From Phenylobacterium sp. (GTDB lineage: Bacteria; Pseudomonadota; Alphaproteobacteria; Caulobacterales; Caulobacteraceae), in assembly GCF_019636135.1 (NCBI RefSeq), contig NZ_JAHBYD010000007.1, forward strand, positions 1 through 64,000: a stretch of 64,000 bases of DNA. The letters are read 5' to 3'. Positions within the stretch are counted from its first letter, which is position 1. The number at the start of each line of letters is the position of its first letter. The position numbers and the translations under genes are program-made. Positions 8,397 to 17,778 of the stretch are shown here, in pieces. Below the pieces are notes generated by a model. It was not told where the DNA came from. It worked only from the letters and a program-made list of their open reading frames with translations, and did no database searches.

Positions 8397-10859
8397 TCAG
8401 AATGCGGCGGCGAGTCGCAGGCCGAAGGTGCGGGGGCGCTGCGGGGTAGCCTGGCGGACGGCTTCGATCACGTCGGTCGTGGTCGGATCGTCGGCGAAAC
8501 TGAAGGGATTGCCGTACGAGAAGGTGTCGCCGTCGTCGTTCAGCGGATTGGTGACGAAGGCGGTCAGGCGCCAGTGGTTGCCGGACACTTCCGCGGAGAG
8601 CTCGGTGCGCAGGTATTGGTCGGTCCGGGGCGGCTGGTCGAACGAAAGTCCGGAGCGGCCCACGTAGCTGGCCTCGCCCACGAGCCTCAGGGTCAGCGCG
8701 TCGTTCAGGGGCCGCCGGTAGACCGCGAGCAGCCCCGCCGAGAGGTCGGGCACGCCGGGCAGCTTGTCGGCGATGCGTGTGGTCGGCGTGGTCGGGAAGT
8801 CGGGATTGATGTTGCGGACCTTGGAGTCCGAGACGAGGCCGTTGGCCTGCAGCGACAGGCCGAAGGGGAAGTCGTAGCTCACCTCGGCTTCGACGCCGAG
8901 GATGCGTGCATCGCCCACGTTGGCCGTGTAGGCGAGGCCTGACTGCCGGTACTGGTCCGTCTGGATGTTGGCCCAGTCGTCATAGTAGGCGGCCGTGCGG
9001 ACGATGAGCCGGTTGTCGAGCCGTCGGAATTTCGCGCCGAGCTCGAAGTTGCGTAGCCGATCGGGGCGGAACGTCGTGCGCGCCGCGCGGATCGGCAGGA
9101 AGCCCGAGGAGTTGAAACCGCCGGGCCTGTAGCCTTCCGTGACGAGGGCGTAGACGAGGTCGCCGTTCGTGAACTCGCGCTGCAGCGAGATCTTGGGCGA
9201 GAAGCCGTCGAAGCCGCGCTTCTGATCGAAGAAGCGCGACGCGAAGGGGGCCCTGATCCGCAGGTCGGCGGTGGTGCGCACCCGGCTCTCGAACGTGCGG
9301 CCGCCCAGCGACGCGGTCCAGCCGTCGCCCAGGTCGTAGGTCGCCTCGCCATAGAGCGCGTACTCGGAGAGCCGATCCTTCCGGTTCTCCATATAGGCCG
9401 TCTGGACCACGCCGGGGGCCAGGAACGCCAGCGACGACGGCGTGCGCGCCACGGTGCGGGCGGCATAGACGCCGATCAGCCAGTCCAGCCTGCCGGAGTT
9501 CTCCGATCGGGCCACGAGATCCTGCACGAACATGTTGGAACGGGTCGTCTCGCCATAGACGCCGAGCTCCGCGAGGTCCGCCGCGAAGAGCCCGCGGGTG
9601 GCGGTCGCGTCGTACTGGCTCGAGAAGACGTGGTGGATGAAGTTCGTCGACGAGGTGACGCTGCCCCAGCCGTACTCGCCGTTCAGCGTGGCGCCGGCGG
9701 AGGAGAAGTCGTTGTTGTGCGTCTCGCGGATGCGGTTGCCGCGCCCGTCGGGCGCGCCGACGGCTCCATCGCCGGCCTCCTGCGGCATGCCGGGCATGCG
9801 GCGCGTCACCGCGGTCATCGGCGAGATGACGTACTGGGTGTCGTTCGAGCGCAGGTGCTGGGTGGCGGCGAGCGCATCCAGGCGCCAGTGGTCGTCGAAC
9901 TGGACGCGCACGCTGAGGCGGCCCCCGTCGCGGCGCGTCTGATCCACATTGGTGCTGCGCAGCACGAGGTCGTCGAGGTAGCCGCCCTGGACCTCGCGAT
10001 AGGCGGCGAGCCGGACCCCGATCCTGTCGTGTACGATCGGGACGCTCAGGTAGCCGTCGATGTCGTGGCTGGTTCCGCCGCCCTTGGTGGTGGCGATCGA
10101 AGCCGAGGCGCCGGCCTCCATGTGCGCGAGGTCGGGCTTGGCCGTGACGATCTTGTAGATGCCGGCGATCGAGCCCGAGCCGTAGAGCGCCCCTTGTGGC
10201 CCCCGCACCACCTCGATCCGCTCGACGTCGACCAGCCGAAGGTCGGGATCGGGGGCGTTGAAGTTGATCGGGGCGTCGTCGAGATAGGTCGAGACCGTGG
10301 TCCGCGTGCGCCCCGTGAAGGCGCCGTCCGAAAGGCCGCGGATGAGAAGCTTGTCGCGGCCGGGGCCGAGGTTGGTCGAAAGCACCCCGGCGAGCTGTCC
10401 GATGGTCTGGCCGACGTCGTTGGCGCGGGTGCTGGCGATCTGGTCGCGGGAGATGGCGCTGACGCCGGCGGGCAGGCGATTCGGCGCGGCCGGGCGTTTG
10501 GTGGCGGTGACCATCACCTCCGCCACGACGGTCTGCGTGTGCGGCGGGTCGCGGGTCGGCGGCAGCTCGATGAGCGGCGGCGCGGCCGTGATCCGTACGG
10601 TCCGCGCGTCGACGATCCGATAGCGGCAGGGCGCGCCGGCCAGGATGCGGCCGAGCGCTTCTTCCAGCGTGTAGCGGCCCGAAACCTCGACGCGGCCGCC
10701 GGAACCGCAGCTGGCGGTGCCCAGGATGGAGACGTTGGCCTGCAGGCCGAGGTCGATCAGGGCGTCGGCGTAGGTGCGCGGCGGGATCTGGACGCGCAGG
10801 CGCGATTCGGCGGCGTCGGCCGTTCGCCCCGCCGCGCAGGCGAGGGCGACACCGCCCAA
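8397..10859 (-). CDS. TonB-dependent outer-membrane receptor with N-terminal STN signalling domain
   Basis: The coding frame from TTG 10859 gives 820 aa, but it stays open to the TAG at 10923-10925, and the extra codons encode an n-region (RRRS) followed by a hydrophobic core, so the true start is probably upstream. In order: signal peptide; STN secretin/TonB short domain (YADALIDLGLQANVSILG); TonB box region; plug (VEVVRGPQGALYGSGSIAG); beta-barrel ending in LRLAAAF with the C-terminal Phe needed for barrel assembly. The STN domain marks a transducer that reports ligand binding to the FecR-like anti-sigma encoded upstream. Cargo unknown: a siderophore or other scarce nutrient is typical. Confidence 0.9.
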   Translation of the reverse strand: MGGVALACAAGRTADAAESRLRVQIPPRTYADALIDLGLQANVSILGTASCGSGGRVEVSGRYTLEEALGRILAGAPCRYRIVDARTVRITAAPPLIELPPTRDPPHTQTVVAEVMVTATKRPAAPNRLPAGVSAISRDQIASTRANDVGQTIGQLAGVLSTNLGPGRDKLLIRGLSDGAFTGRTRTTVSTYLDDAPINFNAPDPDLRLVDVERIEVVRGPQGALYGSGSIAGIYKIVTAKPDLAHMEAGASASIATTKGGGTSHDIDGYLSVPIVHDRIGVRLAAYREVQGGYLDDLVLRSTNVDQTRRDGGRLSVRVQFDDHWRLDALAATQHLRSNDTQYVISPMTAVTRRMPGMPQEAGDGAVGAPDGRGNRIRETHNNDFSSAGATLNGEYGWGSVTSSTNFIHHVFSSQYDATATRGLFAADLAELGVYGETTRSNMFVQDLVARSENSGRLDWLIGVYAARTVARTPSSLAFLAPGVVQTAYMENRKDRLSEYALYGEATYDLGDGWTASLGGRTFESRVRTTADLRIRAPFASRFFDQKRGFDGFSPKISLQREFTNGDLVYALVTEGYRPGGFNSSGFLPIRAARTTFRPDRLRNFELGAKFRRLDNRLIVRTAAYYDDWANIQTDQYRQSGLAYTANVGDARILGVEAEVSYDFPFGLSLQANGLVSDSKVRNINPDFPTTPTTRIADKLPGVPDLSAGLLAVYRRPLNDALTLRLVGEASYVGRSGLSFDQPPRTDQYLRTELSAEVSGNHWRLTAFVTNPLNDDGDTFSYGNPFSFADDPTTTDVIEAVRQATPQRPRTFGLRLAAAF

Positions 10860-10922
10860 CAGGACACCCTGCAGAGACAGGCTCCGCCGTCGAATGGCTC
10901 CACGCGCCCCGGTTGACAGGCC

Positions 10923-11903
10923 CTACGCAGGATCGCGCTTGAGGACCAGACCTGGGCCGGAACGTACCGCGCTGACGGGAACGAGCAAGGCGAGGCGACG
11001 GATTACCGCATCCTGGCTGTCCAGGACGAGGACGCCGGAGATGGGCGTCGCCGCAAGAGCCGCGTCCTCGATGTGGATCTGGGTTGAAAACTGCTGGTTG
11101 AGGTCGGCGACAACCTCGCTCAGAGGCTGTCCGCGATAGACGAGACGGCCGGTGCGCCAGCCGAGCACTTCCGCGGGTTCGGCGGTGGCGACCTGGGCGG
11201 TCGGCGCGCCTTCCTGATGGTCGAGGCGCTGGCCCGGGTGCAGCCGGTAGGCCTTGCCGGCGGCCCCCGCGGCGGGCCGGACCTCCACGGCGCCGCGGGC
11301 GACCGTGACCGAGACCTTGCCGGCCAGGCGGCGGACGTCGAACTGGGTGCCGACCACGCGCACCGTGCGGTCGCCGGCGGCCACGTAGAAGGGACGGCGT
11401 GCGGCATGGGCCACGTCGAAGACGGCCTGGCCTTCGCTCAGCGTCACATAGCGCCCGTCGCGCGCCAGGGTCACCGACAGCCGCGTCCCGCCGTTGAGGT
11501 CGATGGTCGAGCCGTCGGCGAGCTCGACCGTGCGGCGCTCGCCCTTGGCGGTGGCGTAGGTCTCGGTGGCGGGGCCGGTGAGTCCCGGCGCGATCACGAC
11601 CGCAAGGGCGGCCGCCGCCGCGGCGGCGCCGAAACCCACGATCGCGCGGCGGCGCAGCTCGTGCCGAAGCGGAACGGCGCGGCGCTGCGACAGCCGCCGC
11701 GCCACCGCCGGACCGGCGTCGTCGTAGGCCTGGGAGACCGAAAGCGCGGCGTCGAACGCCGAGGTGTTCTCGGGCGACGCCGAGAGCCAGGCGTCGAAGG
11801 CCACAGCCTCGGGTTCACCGAGGTCTCCGGCTTCGAGCCGGACGACCCAGGCCGCCGCGTCGTCGCGCCGGGCCTCGTCGCCGTATCGCCAACTGAGGTT
11901 CAT
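10923..11903 (-). CDS. FecR-family anti-sigma factor
   Basis: 326 aa from ATG 11903; a GTG at 11924 in frame is also possible. The N-terminal cytosolic part has the DUF4880-type start (EARRDDAAAWVVRLEAGD... FDAWLSASPENTSAFDAA) that binds the sigma factor, then one membrane helix (about residues 90-110, Ala-rich), then the periplasmic FecR domain (ADGSTIDLNGGTRLSV, VGTQFDVRR) and a C-terminal STN-like segment (LSEVVADLNQQF). It should relay receptor occupancy across the inner membrane to the ECF sigma factor. It lies between the sigma gene and the receptor gene, all on one strand. Confidence 0.9.
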   Translation of the reverse strand: MNLSWRYGDEARRDDAAAWVVRLEAGDLGEPEAVAFDAWLSASPENTSAFDAALSVSQAYDDAGPAVARRLSQRRAVPLRHELRRRAIVGFGAAAAAAALAVVIAPGLTGPATETYATAKGERRTVELADGSTIDLNGGTRLSVTLARDGRYVTLSEGQAVFDVAHAARRPFYVAAGDRTVRVVGTQFDVRRLAGKVSVTVARGAVEVRPAAGAAGKAYRLHPGQRLDHQEGAPTAQVATAEPAEVLGWRTGRLVYRGQPLSEVVADLNQQFSTQIHIEDAALAATPISGVLVLDSQDAVIRRLALLVPVSAVRSGPGLVLKRDPA

Positions 11904-12003
11904 CCGCCCTTTCCGGCCCGCCACCCGCGACGGCCCGTCGCACCCTTAGACGTCACCGACAGCCCCGACCCCCCGGTCGAAAAATGCAATTCCTGGTAGA
12001 AAA

Positions 12004-12549
12004 TCATCGGCCCAGTCTCGCGGTCAGCGCCTTCAGTGCGGCCGAGACATGCTTTTCGACTGATTTGACCGAGATGCCCATGGCCTGGGCGGTCTCGGCA
12101 TGGCTCCTTCCTTCCAGTTTGTGCATTCGGAAGGCGCGTTGCTGTTGTGGGGGCAGATCGCCGGCGGCCTCGACCAGTTGGCGCAGGCGCTGTCGCGACG
12201 CGACGGCCTCGTCGGCCGGGACGAGTTCGGCCACGTCCTCGTCGCCGACCGTGGCGTGCGCGATGCGACGCCAGGCGGCGTCGCGGGCGGTCGCTCGGGC
12301 CTCGCCGCGGGCGCGGTCCAGCATGACGTTGTTGGCGATGCGGTAGATGAGCGCCACCGGATTCTCGGCGGTCACGCCCAGGTCGCGGGTGGCGATCTTG
12401 ACGTAGAGTTCCTGCGCGAGGTCCTCGGCGACGCTCGCCGAGCCGGAGCGGGCGGCGAAGTAGCGGACGAGGTTGCCCCGCCGCTCGAGGTAGATCTCGA
12501 GCAAGGGGTCGGTGGGCCGCTGGGCCCCGGTGTCCGCCAACAGGCTCAT
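12004..12549 (-). CDS. FecI-like ECF sigma factor
   Basis: 181 aa from ATG 12549, which has a G-rich site (TGGGGGCGG) just upstream; ATG 12576 would give 190 aa. Sigma region 2 is seen in DLAQELYVKIATRD and PVALIYRIANNVMLDRAR, and region 4 in LPPQQQRAFRMHKLEGRSHAETAQAMGISVKSVEKHVSAAL, which has the helix-turn-helix for the -35 element. With the downstream FecR protein and STN-type TonB receptor it makes a cell-surface signalling system in which the receptor gene is the likely main target. Confidence 0.9.
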   Translation of the reverse strand: MSLLADTGAQRPTDPLLEIYLERRGNLVRYFAARSGSASVAEDLAQELYVKIATRDLGVTAENPVALIYRIANNVMLDRARGEARATARDAAWRRIAHATVGDEDVAELVPADEAVASRQRLRQLVEAAGDLPPQQQRAFRMHKLEGRSHAETAQAMGISVKSVEKHVSAALKALTARLGR

Positions 12550-13006
12550 GCCGCCCCCAGCAATGCCCGAATCCATCTGCGCCGCCAACGTCGCACGCGT
12601 CACAGGAGCGGTCGGCGGTGTCGCAGGCTGGGGGGGCGGGCGCGTTCGGCGGCGTCTCAAGCTTCGACGCCTCTATGGTTCGCGGCGCCCGGATGGGCCG
12701 CCGTCCTTGGGGAATGGCGTCGTGGCGTGCGGGTCGCGGGGGAGCGGCCCGCACGTCCAGCCCCTCTGTCGACCCCGCGCAAAATGATTCGACCTTCCGT
12801 AGGGGGAGTTGCGCGAGAACGCATCCGGCGGCGCCGTCCGGCCGAACATTTCCTCGATCCGTCCACACGATAGCGCGATGTTGAGGGGGTTCGGACTGGC
12901 CCGCGGTATGCAGAGCGGCGCGGAGCCACTATGACGATTGTCCACGGTGAGACAGCGCACGGCCACGCCCGATGCGCTCAAATGGGGTTCGAGGAGTAGC
13001 TGACCT
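12550..13006. other. Divergent intergenic region between the ECF sigma gene and pckG
   Basis: About 450 bases that should hold the promoters of both divergent transcripts. The pckG ribosome binding site GAGGAG lies at about 12991-12996. I see no RNA gene, no strong palindrome and no convincing small ORF; the open frames here are frame shadows with no family resemblance. Confidence 0.5.
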
Positions 13007-14863
13007 ATGAGCTTTAGGACCGTGCCGGGTCTCGAACCCGCGCCGACCAGACACGCCAAGCTCGTACAGTGGGTGCGTGACATCGCCGCGATGACCGAAC
13101 CGGACCGCGTGGTCTGGTGCGACGGATCGGACGAGGAGTGGGACCGCCTGACCGCCGAGCTGGTCGCCGCGGGCACGCTGAAGCCGCTGAACCCGCAGAA
13201 GCGCCCGAACTCGTTCTACGCGGCGTCGGACCCGCGGGACGTGGCGCGCGTCGAGAGCCGCACGTTCATCTGCTCGGAAAGGCCCGAGGACGCCGGCCCG
13301 ACCAACAACTGGCTCGACCCCGCCGAGATGCGGTCGGACCTGAAGGACCTGTTCAAGGGCGTGATGCGCGGGCGGACCATGTATGTGGTGCCGTTCTGCA
13401 TGGGCCCGCTGGGCTCGAAGATCAGCCAGCTCGGCGTCGAGATCACCGACAGCGCCTATGTGGCCGTGTCGATGCGGATCATGACCCGGATGGGCAAGGG
13501 CGCGCTGGACATGCTGGGCGACGACGGCTTCTTCGTGCCGGCCGTCCACTCGGTGGGCCTGCCGCTCGTGGACGGGGCCAAGGACGTCCCGTGGCCCTGC
13601 AACGAGATCAAGTACATCGTCCATTTCCCCGAGAGCCGGGAGATCTGGTCCTACGGCTCGGGCTACGGCGGCAACGCCCTGCTGGGCAAGAAGTGCTTCG
13701 CGCTGCGCATCGCCTCGGTCATGGCCCGCGACGAGGGCTGGTTCGCCGAGCACATGCTGATCCTGAAGCTGACGTCGCCGGAAGGGCAGGCGAAGTACGT
13801 CGCGGCCGCCTTCCCGAGCGCCTGCGGCAAGACCAACATGGCCATGCTGCAGCCGACGCTGAAGGGCTGGAAGGCCGAGACGATCGGCGACGACATCTGC
13901 TGGATGCGCTTCGGCGACGACGGCCGCCTCTATGCGATCAACCCGGAAGCGGGCTTCTTCGGCGTCGCGCCCGGCACCGGCGAGGTGACCAACAAGAACG
14001 CGATCGACTCCCTGTGGGGCAATTCGATCTTCACCAACGTGGCGCTGACCGACGACGGCGACGTCTGGTGGGAAGGCCTGACGGAAGAGGCGCCGGCGCA
14101 CCTGATCGACTGGAAGGGCCGCGACTGGACGCCCGACAGCGACGAGCCGGCCGCGCACCCGAACGCGCGCTTCACCGTGCCCGCCTCGCAGTGCCCGGTG
14201 GCCGCGGCCGAGTGGGAGGACCCCGCCGGCGTGCCGATCTCGGCCATCCTGTTCGGCGGGCGCCGCGCCTCGGCGGTGCCGCTGGTGACGGAAGCCCGCG
14301 ACTGGACGCACGGCGTCTTCATGGCCTCGAACGTCGCCTCGGAAGGCACCGCGGCGGCCGAGAACGCCATCGGCGAGCTGCGCCGCGACCCGTTCGCGAT
14401 GCTGCCCTTCTGCGGCTACAACATGGGCGACTACTTCGGCCACTGGCTGAAGATGGGCGAGACGGCGCCGGACGCCTCGAAGCTGCCCCGCATCTTCTTC
14501 GTGAACTGGTTCCGCAAGGACGAGCGCGGGAAGTTCGTGTGGCCCGGCTACGGCGAGAACAGCCGCGTGCTGAAGTGGATCGCCGAACGCCTGGACGGCA
14601 AGGCCGACGCCGTCGACACGCCGATCGGCCGCCTGCCCACGAAGGCCAGCCTGGACACCTCGGGGCTCACGCTCACCGACGCGCAACTGGACCTGCTGCT
14701 GAGCGTCGACCCGGCGATCTGGCGCAAGGAGGCCGCCCTGATCCCGGCCTTCTACGACCGCTTCGGCGAGGCCACGCCCAAGGCCCTGTGGGGCGAGTAC
14801 GAGGCCCTGGTGGCCCGTCTCGAAGCCGCGGAGACGCCCGAGCGGGTGGTCGCGGCCGAGTAG
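13007..14863 (+). CDS. pckG: Phosphoenolpyruvate carboxykinase (GTP)
   Basis: 618 aa, typical of the GTP-dependent class, which converts oxaloacetate plus GTP to PEP and CO2 at the entry of gluconeogenesis. The kinase P-loop is [12 protein letters not shown] at about residues 268-279 with the class-specific hyper-reactive Cys, and the N terminus carries [21 protein letters not shown], which fits the PEP/oxaloacetate site region. [25 protein letters not shown] near the C terminus is strongly conserved in the GTP class and absent from ATP-type PckA. A clear GAGGAG site precedes the ATG. It stands alone, divergent from the sigma factor gene. Confidence 0.96.
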   Translation: MSFRTVPGLEPAPTRHAKLVQWVRDIAAMTEPDRVVWCDGSDEEWDRLTAELVAAGTLKPLNPQKRPNSFYAASDPRDVARVESRTFICSERPEDAGPTNNWLDPAEMRSDLKDLFKGVMRGRTMYVVPFCMGPLGSKISQLGVEITDSAYVAVSMRIMTRMGKGALDMLGDDGFFVPAVHSVGLPLVDGAKDVPWPCNEIKYIVHFPESREIWSYGSGYGGNALLGKKCFALRIASVMARDEGWFAEHMLILKLTSPEGQAKYVAAAFPSACGKTNMAMLQPTLKGWKAETIGDDICWMRFGDDGRLYAINPEAGFFGVAPGTGEVTNKNAIDSLWGNSIFTNVALTDDGDVWWEGLTEEAPAHLIDWKGRDWTPDSDEPAAHPNARFTVPASQCPVAAAEWEDPAGVPISAILFGGRRASAVPLVTEARDWTHGVFMASNVASEGTAAAENAIGELRRDPFAMLPFCGYNMGDYFGHWLKMGETAPDASKLPRIFFVNWFRKDERGKFVWPGYGENSRVLKWIAERLDGKADAVDTPIGRLPTKASLDTSGLTLTDAQLDLLLSVDPAIWRKEAALIPAFYDRFGEATPKALWGEYEALVARLEAAETPERVVAAE

Positions 14864-14891
14864 GCTTGTTAGGGGGCGCAGAGATTCCATA

Positions 14892-14905
14892 TAGTCAGCT
14901 GACTA
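14892..14905. promoter_or_regulatory. Perfect palindromic operator of the Phd/PIN operon
   Basis: TAGTCAGCTGACTA is a perfect 14-bp palindrome ending 13 nt before the antitoxin start. Phd/YefM antitoxins autoregulate through short palindromes of this kind at the promoter. The symmetry is direct observation; its role is inferred from position. Confidence 0.65.
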
Positions 14906-14918
14906 GATGGAGGGCCGC

Positions 14919-15164
14919 ATGAACGCATGGAAGTTGGAGTCGGCGAAGGCGCGTCTCAGCGAAGTCGTGCGGCAGGCTAGGGACGAGGGGCCGCAAACGA
15001 TCACGGTGCGTGGCCGCGAGGCTGCGGTGGTAGTGTCGACGGAAGAGTATCGGCGGCTCAAGGGCGGCGATGGCAAGCATTGGGTCGATCGTCTGAGGGC
15101 GATCGGTCCCATCGACTTCGAGTTCGAGCGCGACCCTGACACCGGCCGAGATATCGACCTTTGA
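14919..15164 (+). CDS. Phd/YefM-family antitoxin
   Basis: 81 aa from ATG 14919, chosen over ATG 14907 because GGAGGG lies 5-6 nt upstream of it. The N terminus (WKLESAKARLSEVVRQARDEGPQTITVRGREAAVVVSTEEYRRL) is the standard Phd/YefM DNA-binding and dimerisation fold; the C-terminal acidic tail would wrap the toxin. The stop overlaps the toxin start as TTGA. It is likely the repressor of its own operon through the 14-bp palindrome just upstream. Confidence 0.9.
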   Translation: MNAWKLESAKARLSEVVRQARDEGPQTITVRGREAAVVVSTEEYRRLKGGDGKHWVDRLRAIGPIDFEFERDPDTGRDIDL

Positions 15165-15616
15165 GAGGGTGGTTGCTCGACACGAACGTCGTGTCCGAAC
15201 CCCTACGCGCCAAGCCTGATCCCCGCGTGGTTCGCTGGCTGTACGAGCAACCCGTCGAGCGCACATTTGTGAGCGTGCTGACGCTGGCCGAAATAGACCA
15301 GGGTATCGAGCACCTGCCTCTCGCGGATCCGCGACAACGGAAATACGAGAGTTTTCGCGATAGCCTCGAGGCTGATTTCGCGGGTCGCGTCCTGCCGCTT
15401 GAGAGCGATGTCGTGCGCCTCTGGGGCACTCTGGCCGGACGCTATCAGCGGACGTTCGGCGGCCGGCCTCCCGTTGTCGATGCCCTCCTGACAGCGACCG
15501 CGCAGCATCGCCGGCTGTATGTGGCGACGCGAAACTTAAAGGATGTGCGGAACCTGGGTTGGAGCGCCTTCAATCCCTGGACGGACGATCCTGCCGACTT
15601 TCCGATCGTCGCCTGA
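15161..15616 (+). CDS. PIN-domain ribonuclease toxin (VapC-like)
   Basis: 151 aa starting at TTG 15161, coupled to the antitoxin stop by a 4-nt overlap. The PIN active site is present in order: first Asp in WLLDTNVVSE, Glu in VLTLAEIDQGI, Asp in PPVVDALLTATA, and the last position in VATRNLKD. VapC toxins cleave specific RNAs such as initiator tRNA or rRNA loops; this one's target cannot be told from sequence. The Phd antitoxin upstream, rather than AbrB-type VapB, is a common mixed pairing. Confidence 0.9.
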   Translation: MRGWLLDTNVVSEPLRAKPDPRVVRWLYEQPVERTFVSVLTLAEIDQGIEHLPLADPRQRKYESFRDSLEADFAGRVLPLESDVVRLWGTLAGRYQRTFGGRPPVVDALLTATAQHRRLYVATRNLKDVRNLGWSAFNPWTDDPADFPIVA

Positions 15617-15620
15617 GGGC

Positions 15621-17552
15621 TCAGCCGCCGGTAACGACGCGCAGGCTGGGCGGCGCGGCGGGCTTCTCGCCGCGGACCTGGGCGACCAGGTCGAAGAGGG
15701 CGCGCCGGACGGCCTCGACGTCGCCGTCGCGGGCGACCTGGGCCAGTTCCTCCAGATGGCCGGGCGTCATCCGCAGGGCCGAGTTGGTGATGACCTCCAG
15801 GACCTTGTGCGCGGCCGGCAGCGAGGTCTCGGTCTCGTCCAGCAGCGCCTCGGTCAGCTTCTCGCCCGGCCGCAGGCCGGTGATCTCGATCTCGATGTCC
15901 TTGCGCCCCGAGAGCGCGATCATCTGCTGCGCCAGCTCCAGGATCGAGACCGCGTCGCCCATCTCCAGCAGGAAGAGGCGGGAGTCGCGCCGGTCGTCCT
16001 CGTGGCAGGCGGCCGTGGCGTGCAGGACGAGCTGCGACGCCTCGGGGATGGTCATGAAGAAGCGCGTCATCTCCGGGTGCGTCACCGTCACCGGCCCGCC
16101 GCGCTCGATCTGCGACTTGAAGATCGGCACCACCGAGCCGGACGAGCCCAGGACGTTGCCGAAGCGGACGGCCGAGAAGCGCGTGACGCTGTCGTTGGTG
16201 GTCTGCTGGGCCTGGATCACCGCCTCGGCCAGGCGCTTGGTGGCGCCCATGGCGTTGGTGGGGTCGACGGCCTTGTCGGTGGAGATCAGCACCATCTGGC
16301 CGGCGCCGGCGGCCTTGGCGGCCTCGCAGACGTTCCAGGTGCCGATGACGTTGGTGAGCAGCCCCTCGGCCGGATGCCGCTCGACCATCGAGACATGCTT
16401 CAGCGCCGCGGCGTGGAAGACGAGGTCGGGGCGCTCGGCCACGAACACGCTGGCCAGCCGCCTGGCGTGGCGCACGTCGCAGAGCACGGCCTTGGTCGAG
16501 ATGTGCGGGAAGGTCTCGCGCATCTCGCGCTCGATCTCGAAGAGCGCGGTCTCGGAGAAGTCGACGACGGTGAGGTGGCCGCAGCCGAAGCTGGCGACCT
16601 GGCGGCAGAGCTCCGCGCCGATGGAGCCGCCGGCGCCGGTGACCAGGATGCGGCGGCCCTGGATCAGGCGCCCGATGGCGCCGCGGTCGAGCTCGATCGG
16701 GTCGCGGGCCAGCAACTCCTCGATGTGGATGTCGCGCACCGGGACGAGCGTCAGCCCGTCGTGGTGGCTCAGCTCGACGATCGAGGGCAGGCGCAGCAGG
16801 CGGACGCCATCGGTCTTGAGGCGGCCCAGCAGGTCGGCGGTGAGGCCCTTCAGCTTGCCAGGCTCCTCCAGGAAGAGGATGGCGCGCGGATAGCGGTTCC
16901 AGCGGCGCAGGTCCGCCAGCGCCTCGTCGAGGCGGTCGATGGCGTCGAGGATGCAGACCCCGCGGACCTGGGCGCCCACGTCGCGGCGATCCGTGCCGAT
17001 GATGCCGACGGGCGTATAGCTGTGGTCATGGCTGCGGGCCATGTCGCGCAGGTAGGTGTCGGCCAGCGACGGCGGGCCGATCAGCAGCAGCGACGGGGCC
17101 TGGGCCATGCGGTCGCTGATGGCCTTCAGCGGCGAGAAGGTCTCGAGGGCATGCTCGTGCAGGGCGCGGCGCAGGATGCGCACGCCCATGGCGCTGACCA
17201 TCTGGAACAGCGGGGCCATCACCAGTGTCGAGCGCGGCAGGCCCTCGGCGCGGTCGAGGACGAAGCAGGCGAGCAGGAAGACCCCGACCGTCAGCAGCGC
17301 GCTGCGCGCCAGCACGAGGGCGTCGGGGATCGAGACATAGCGCCAGGGCGACATCTCGCCCCGGAAGAGGATGCTGAAGCCGCCCGCGATGGCGGCGTAC
17401 AGGGCGGCGAGCTGGAAGAACGACATCGCGCCGGCCTGGCCGAAGCCGAGTTCGGGCTGGGTCGGGGTGACGAAGAAGGCGACCGCGAAGGCCAGCGCCG
17501 CGAGCAGCACGTCGAACACGACGGTCTGGGCCCGGACGGCCATCCGCTCCAT
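15621..17552 (-). CDS. CapD/WbpM-like nucleotide-sugar 4,6-dehydratase, membrane-anchored
   Basis: 643 aa from ATG 17552, which has GCGGAG about 10 nt upstream; ATG 17591 would add 13 residues. The N-terminal ~150 residues hold four hydrophobic helices, followed by a CoA-binding-like Rossmann region and then the catalytic SDR domain with TGAGGSIGAELCRQ. The catalytic motif reads NAMGATKRLAE, the Met-for-Tyr form typical of the WbpM/FlaA1/CapD group, which makes UDP-4-keto-6-deoxy-HexNAc sugars for O-antigen or capsule. It stands alone on its strand but fits the polysaccharide genes at the left of the window. Confidence 0.9.
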   Translation of the reverse strand: MERMAVRAQTVVFDVLLAALAFAVAFFVTPTQPELGFGQAGAMSFFQLAALYAAIAGGFSILFRGEMSPWRYVSIPDALVLARSALLTVGVFLLACFVLDRAEGLPRSTLVMAPLFQMVSAMGVRILRRALHEHALETFSPLKAISDRMAQAPSLLLIGPPSLADTYLRDMARSHDHSYTPVGIIGTDRRDVGAQVRGVCILDAIDRLDEALADLRRWNRYPRAILFLEEPGKLKGLTADLLGRLKTDGVRLLRLPSIVELSHHDGLTLVPVRDIHIEELLARDPIELDRGAIGRLIQGRRILVTGAGGSIGAELCRQVASFGCGHLTVVDFSETALFEIEREMRETFPHISTKAVLCDVRHARRLASVFVAERPDLVFHAAALKHVSMVERHPAEGLLTNVIGTWNVCEAAKAAGAGQMVLISTDKAVDPTNAMGATKRLAEAVIQAQQTTNDSVTRFSAVRFGNVLGSSGSVVPIFKSQIERGGPVTVTHPEMTRFFMTIPEASQLVLHATAACHEDDRRDSRLFLLEMGDAVSILELAQQMIALSGRKDIEIEITGLRPGEKLTEALLDETETSLPAAHKVLEVITNSALRMTPGHLEELAQVARDGDVEAVRRALFDLVAQVRGEKPAAPPSLRVVTGG

Positions 17553-17720
17553 GCGCCGAACTCCGCTCACGTCGTGTCGATTCCCAACCATAGGCGCGTC
17601 GAGTGGGACCGCCAGCGAAAACAGGACTTTGCGGAGGTTCTTCCGCGAAGGGGCGCGCCTGCGGAGCAGGCGGGCCGGCGAGCGCCGGGAACTTAGGTAG
17701 CGGGGCGCCGCGAGGCAACG

Positions 17721-17749
17721 AAAAAGCCGCCGCCCCGGGGGCGACGGCT
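17721..17749 (-). terminator. Intrinsic terminator of the TorF porin gene
   Basis: On the minus strand a 12-bp GC-rich stem (AGCCGTCGCCCC paired with GGGGCGGCGGCT, one mismatch) is followed directly by TTTTT. It lies 30 nt past the porin stop codon and matches the classic Rho-independent form. Confidence 0.85.
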
Positions 17750-17778
17750 CTCGTAGGCTTCAGCATCCCGACCTGGGG

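Noticed and set aside
12929..14890. 653-codon minus-strand frame opposite pckG
   Set aside because: pckG is unmistakable on the plus strand; the antisense frame is Arg/His/Gly-rich as expected for high-GC complements.
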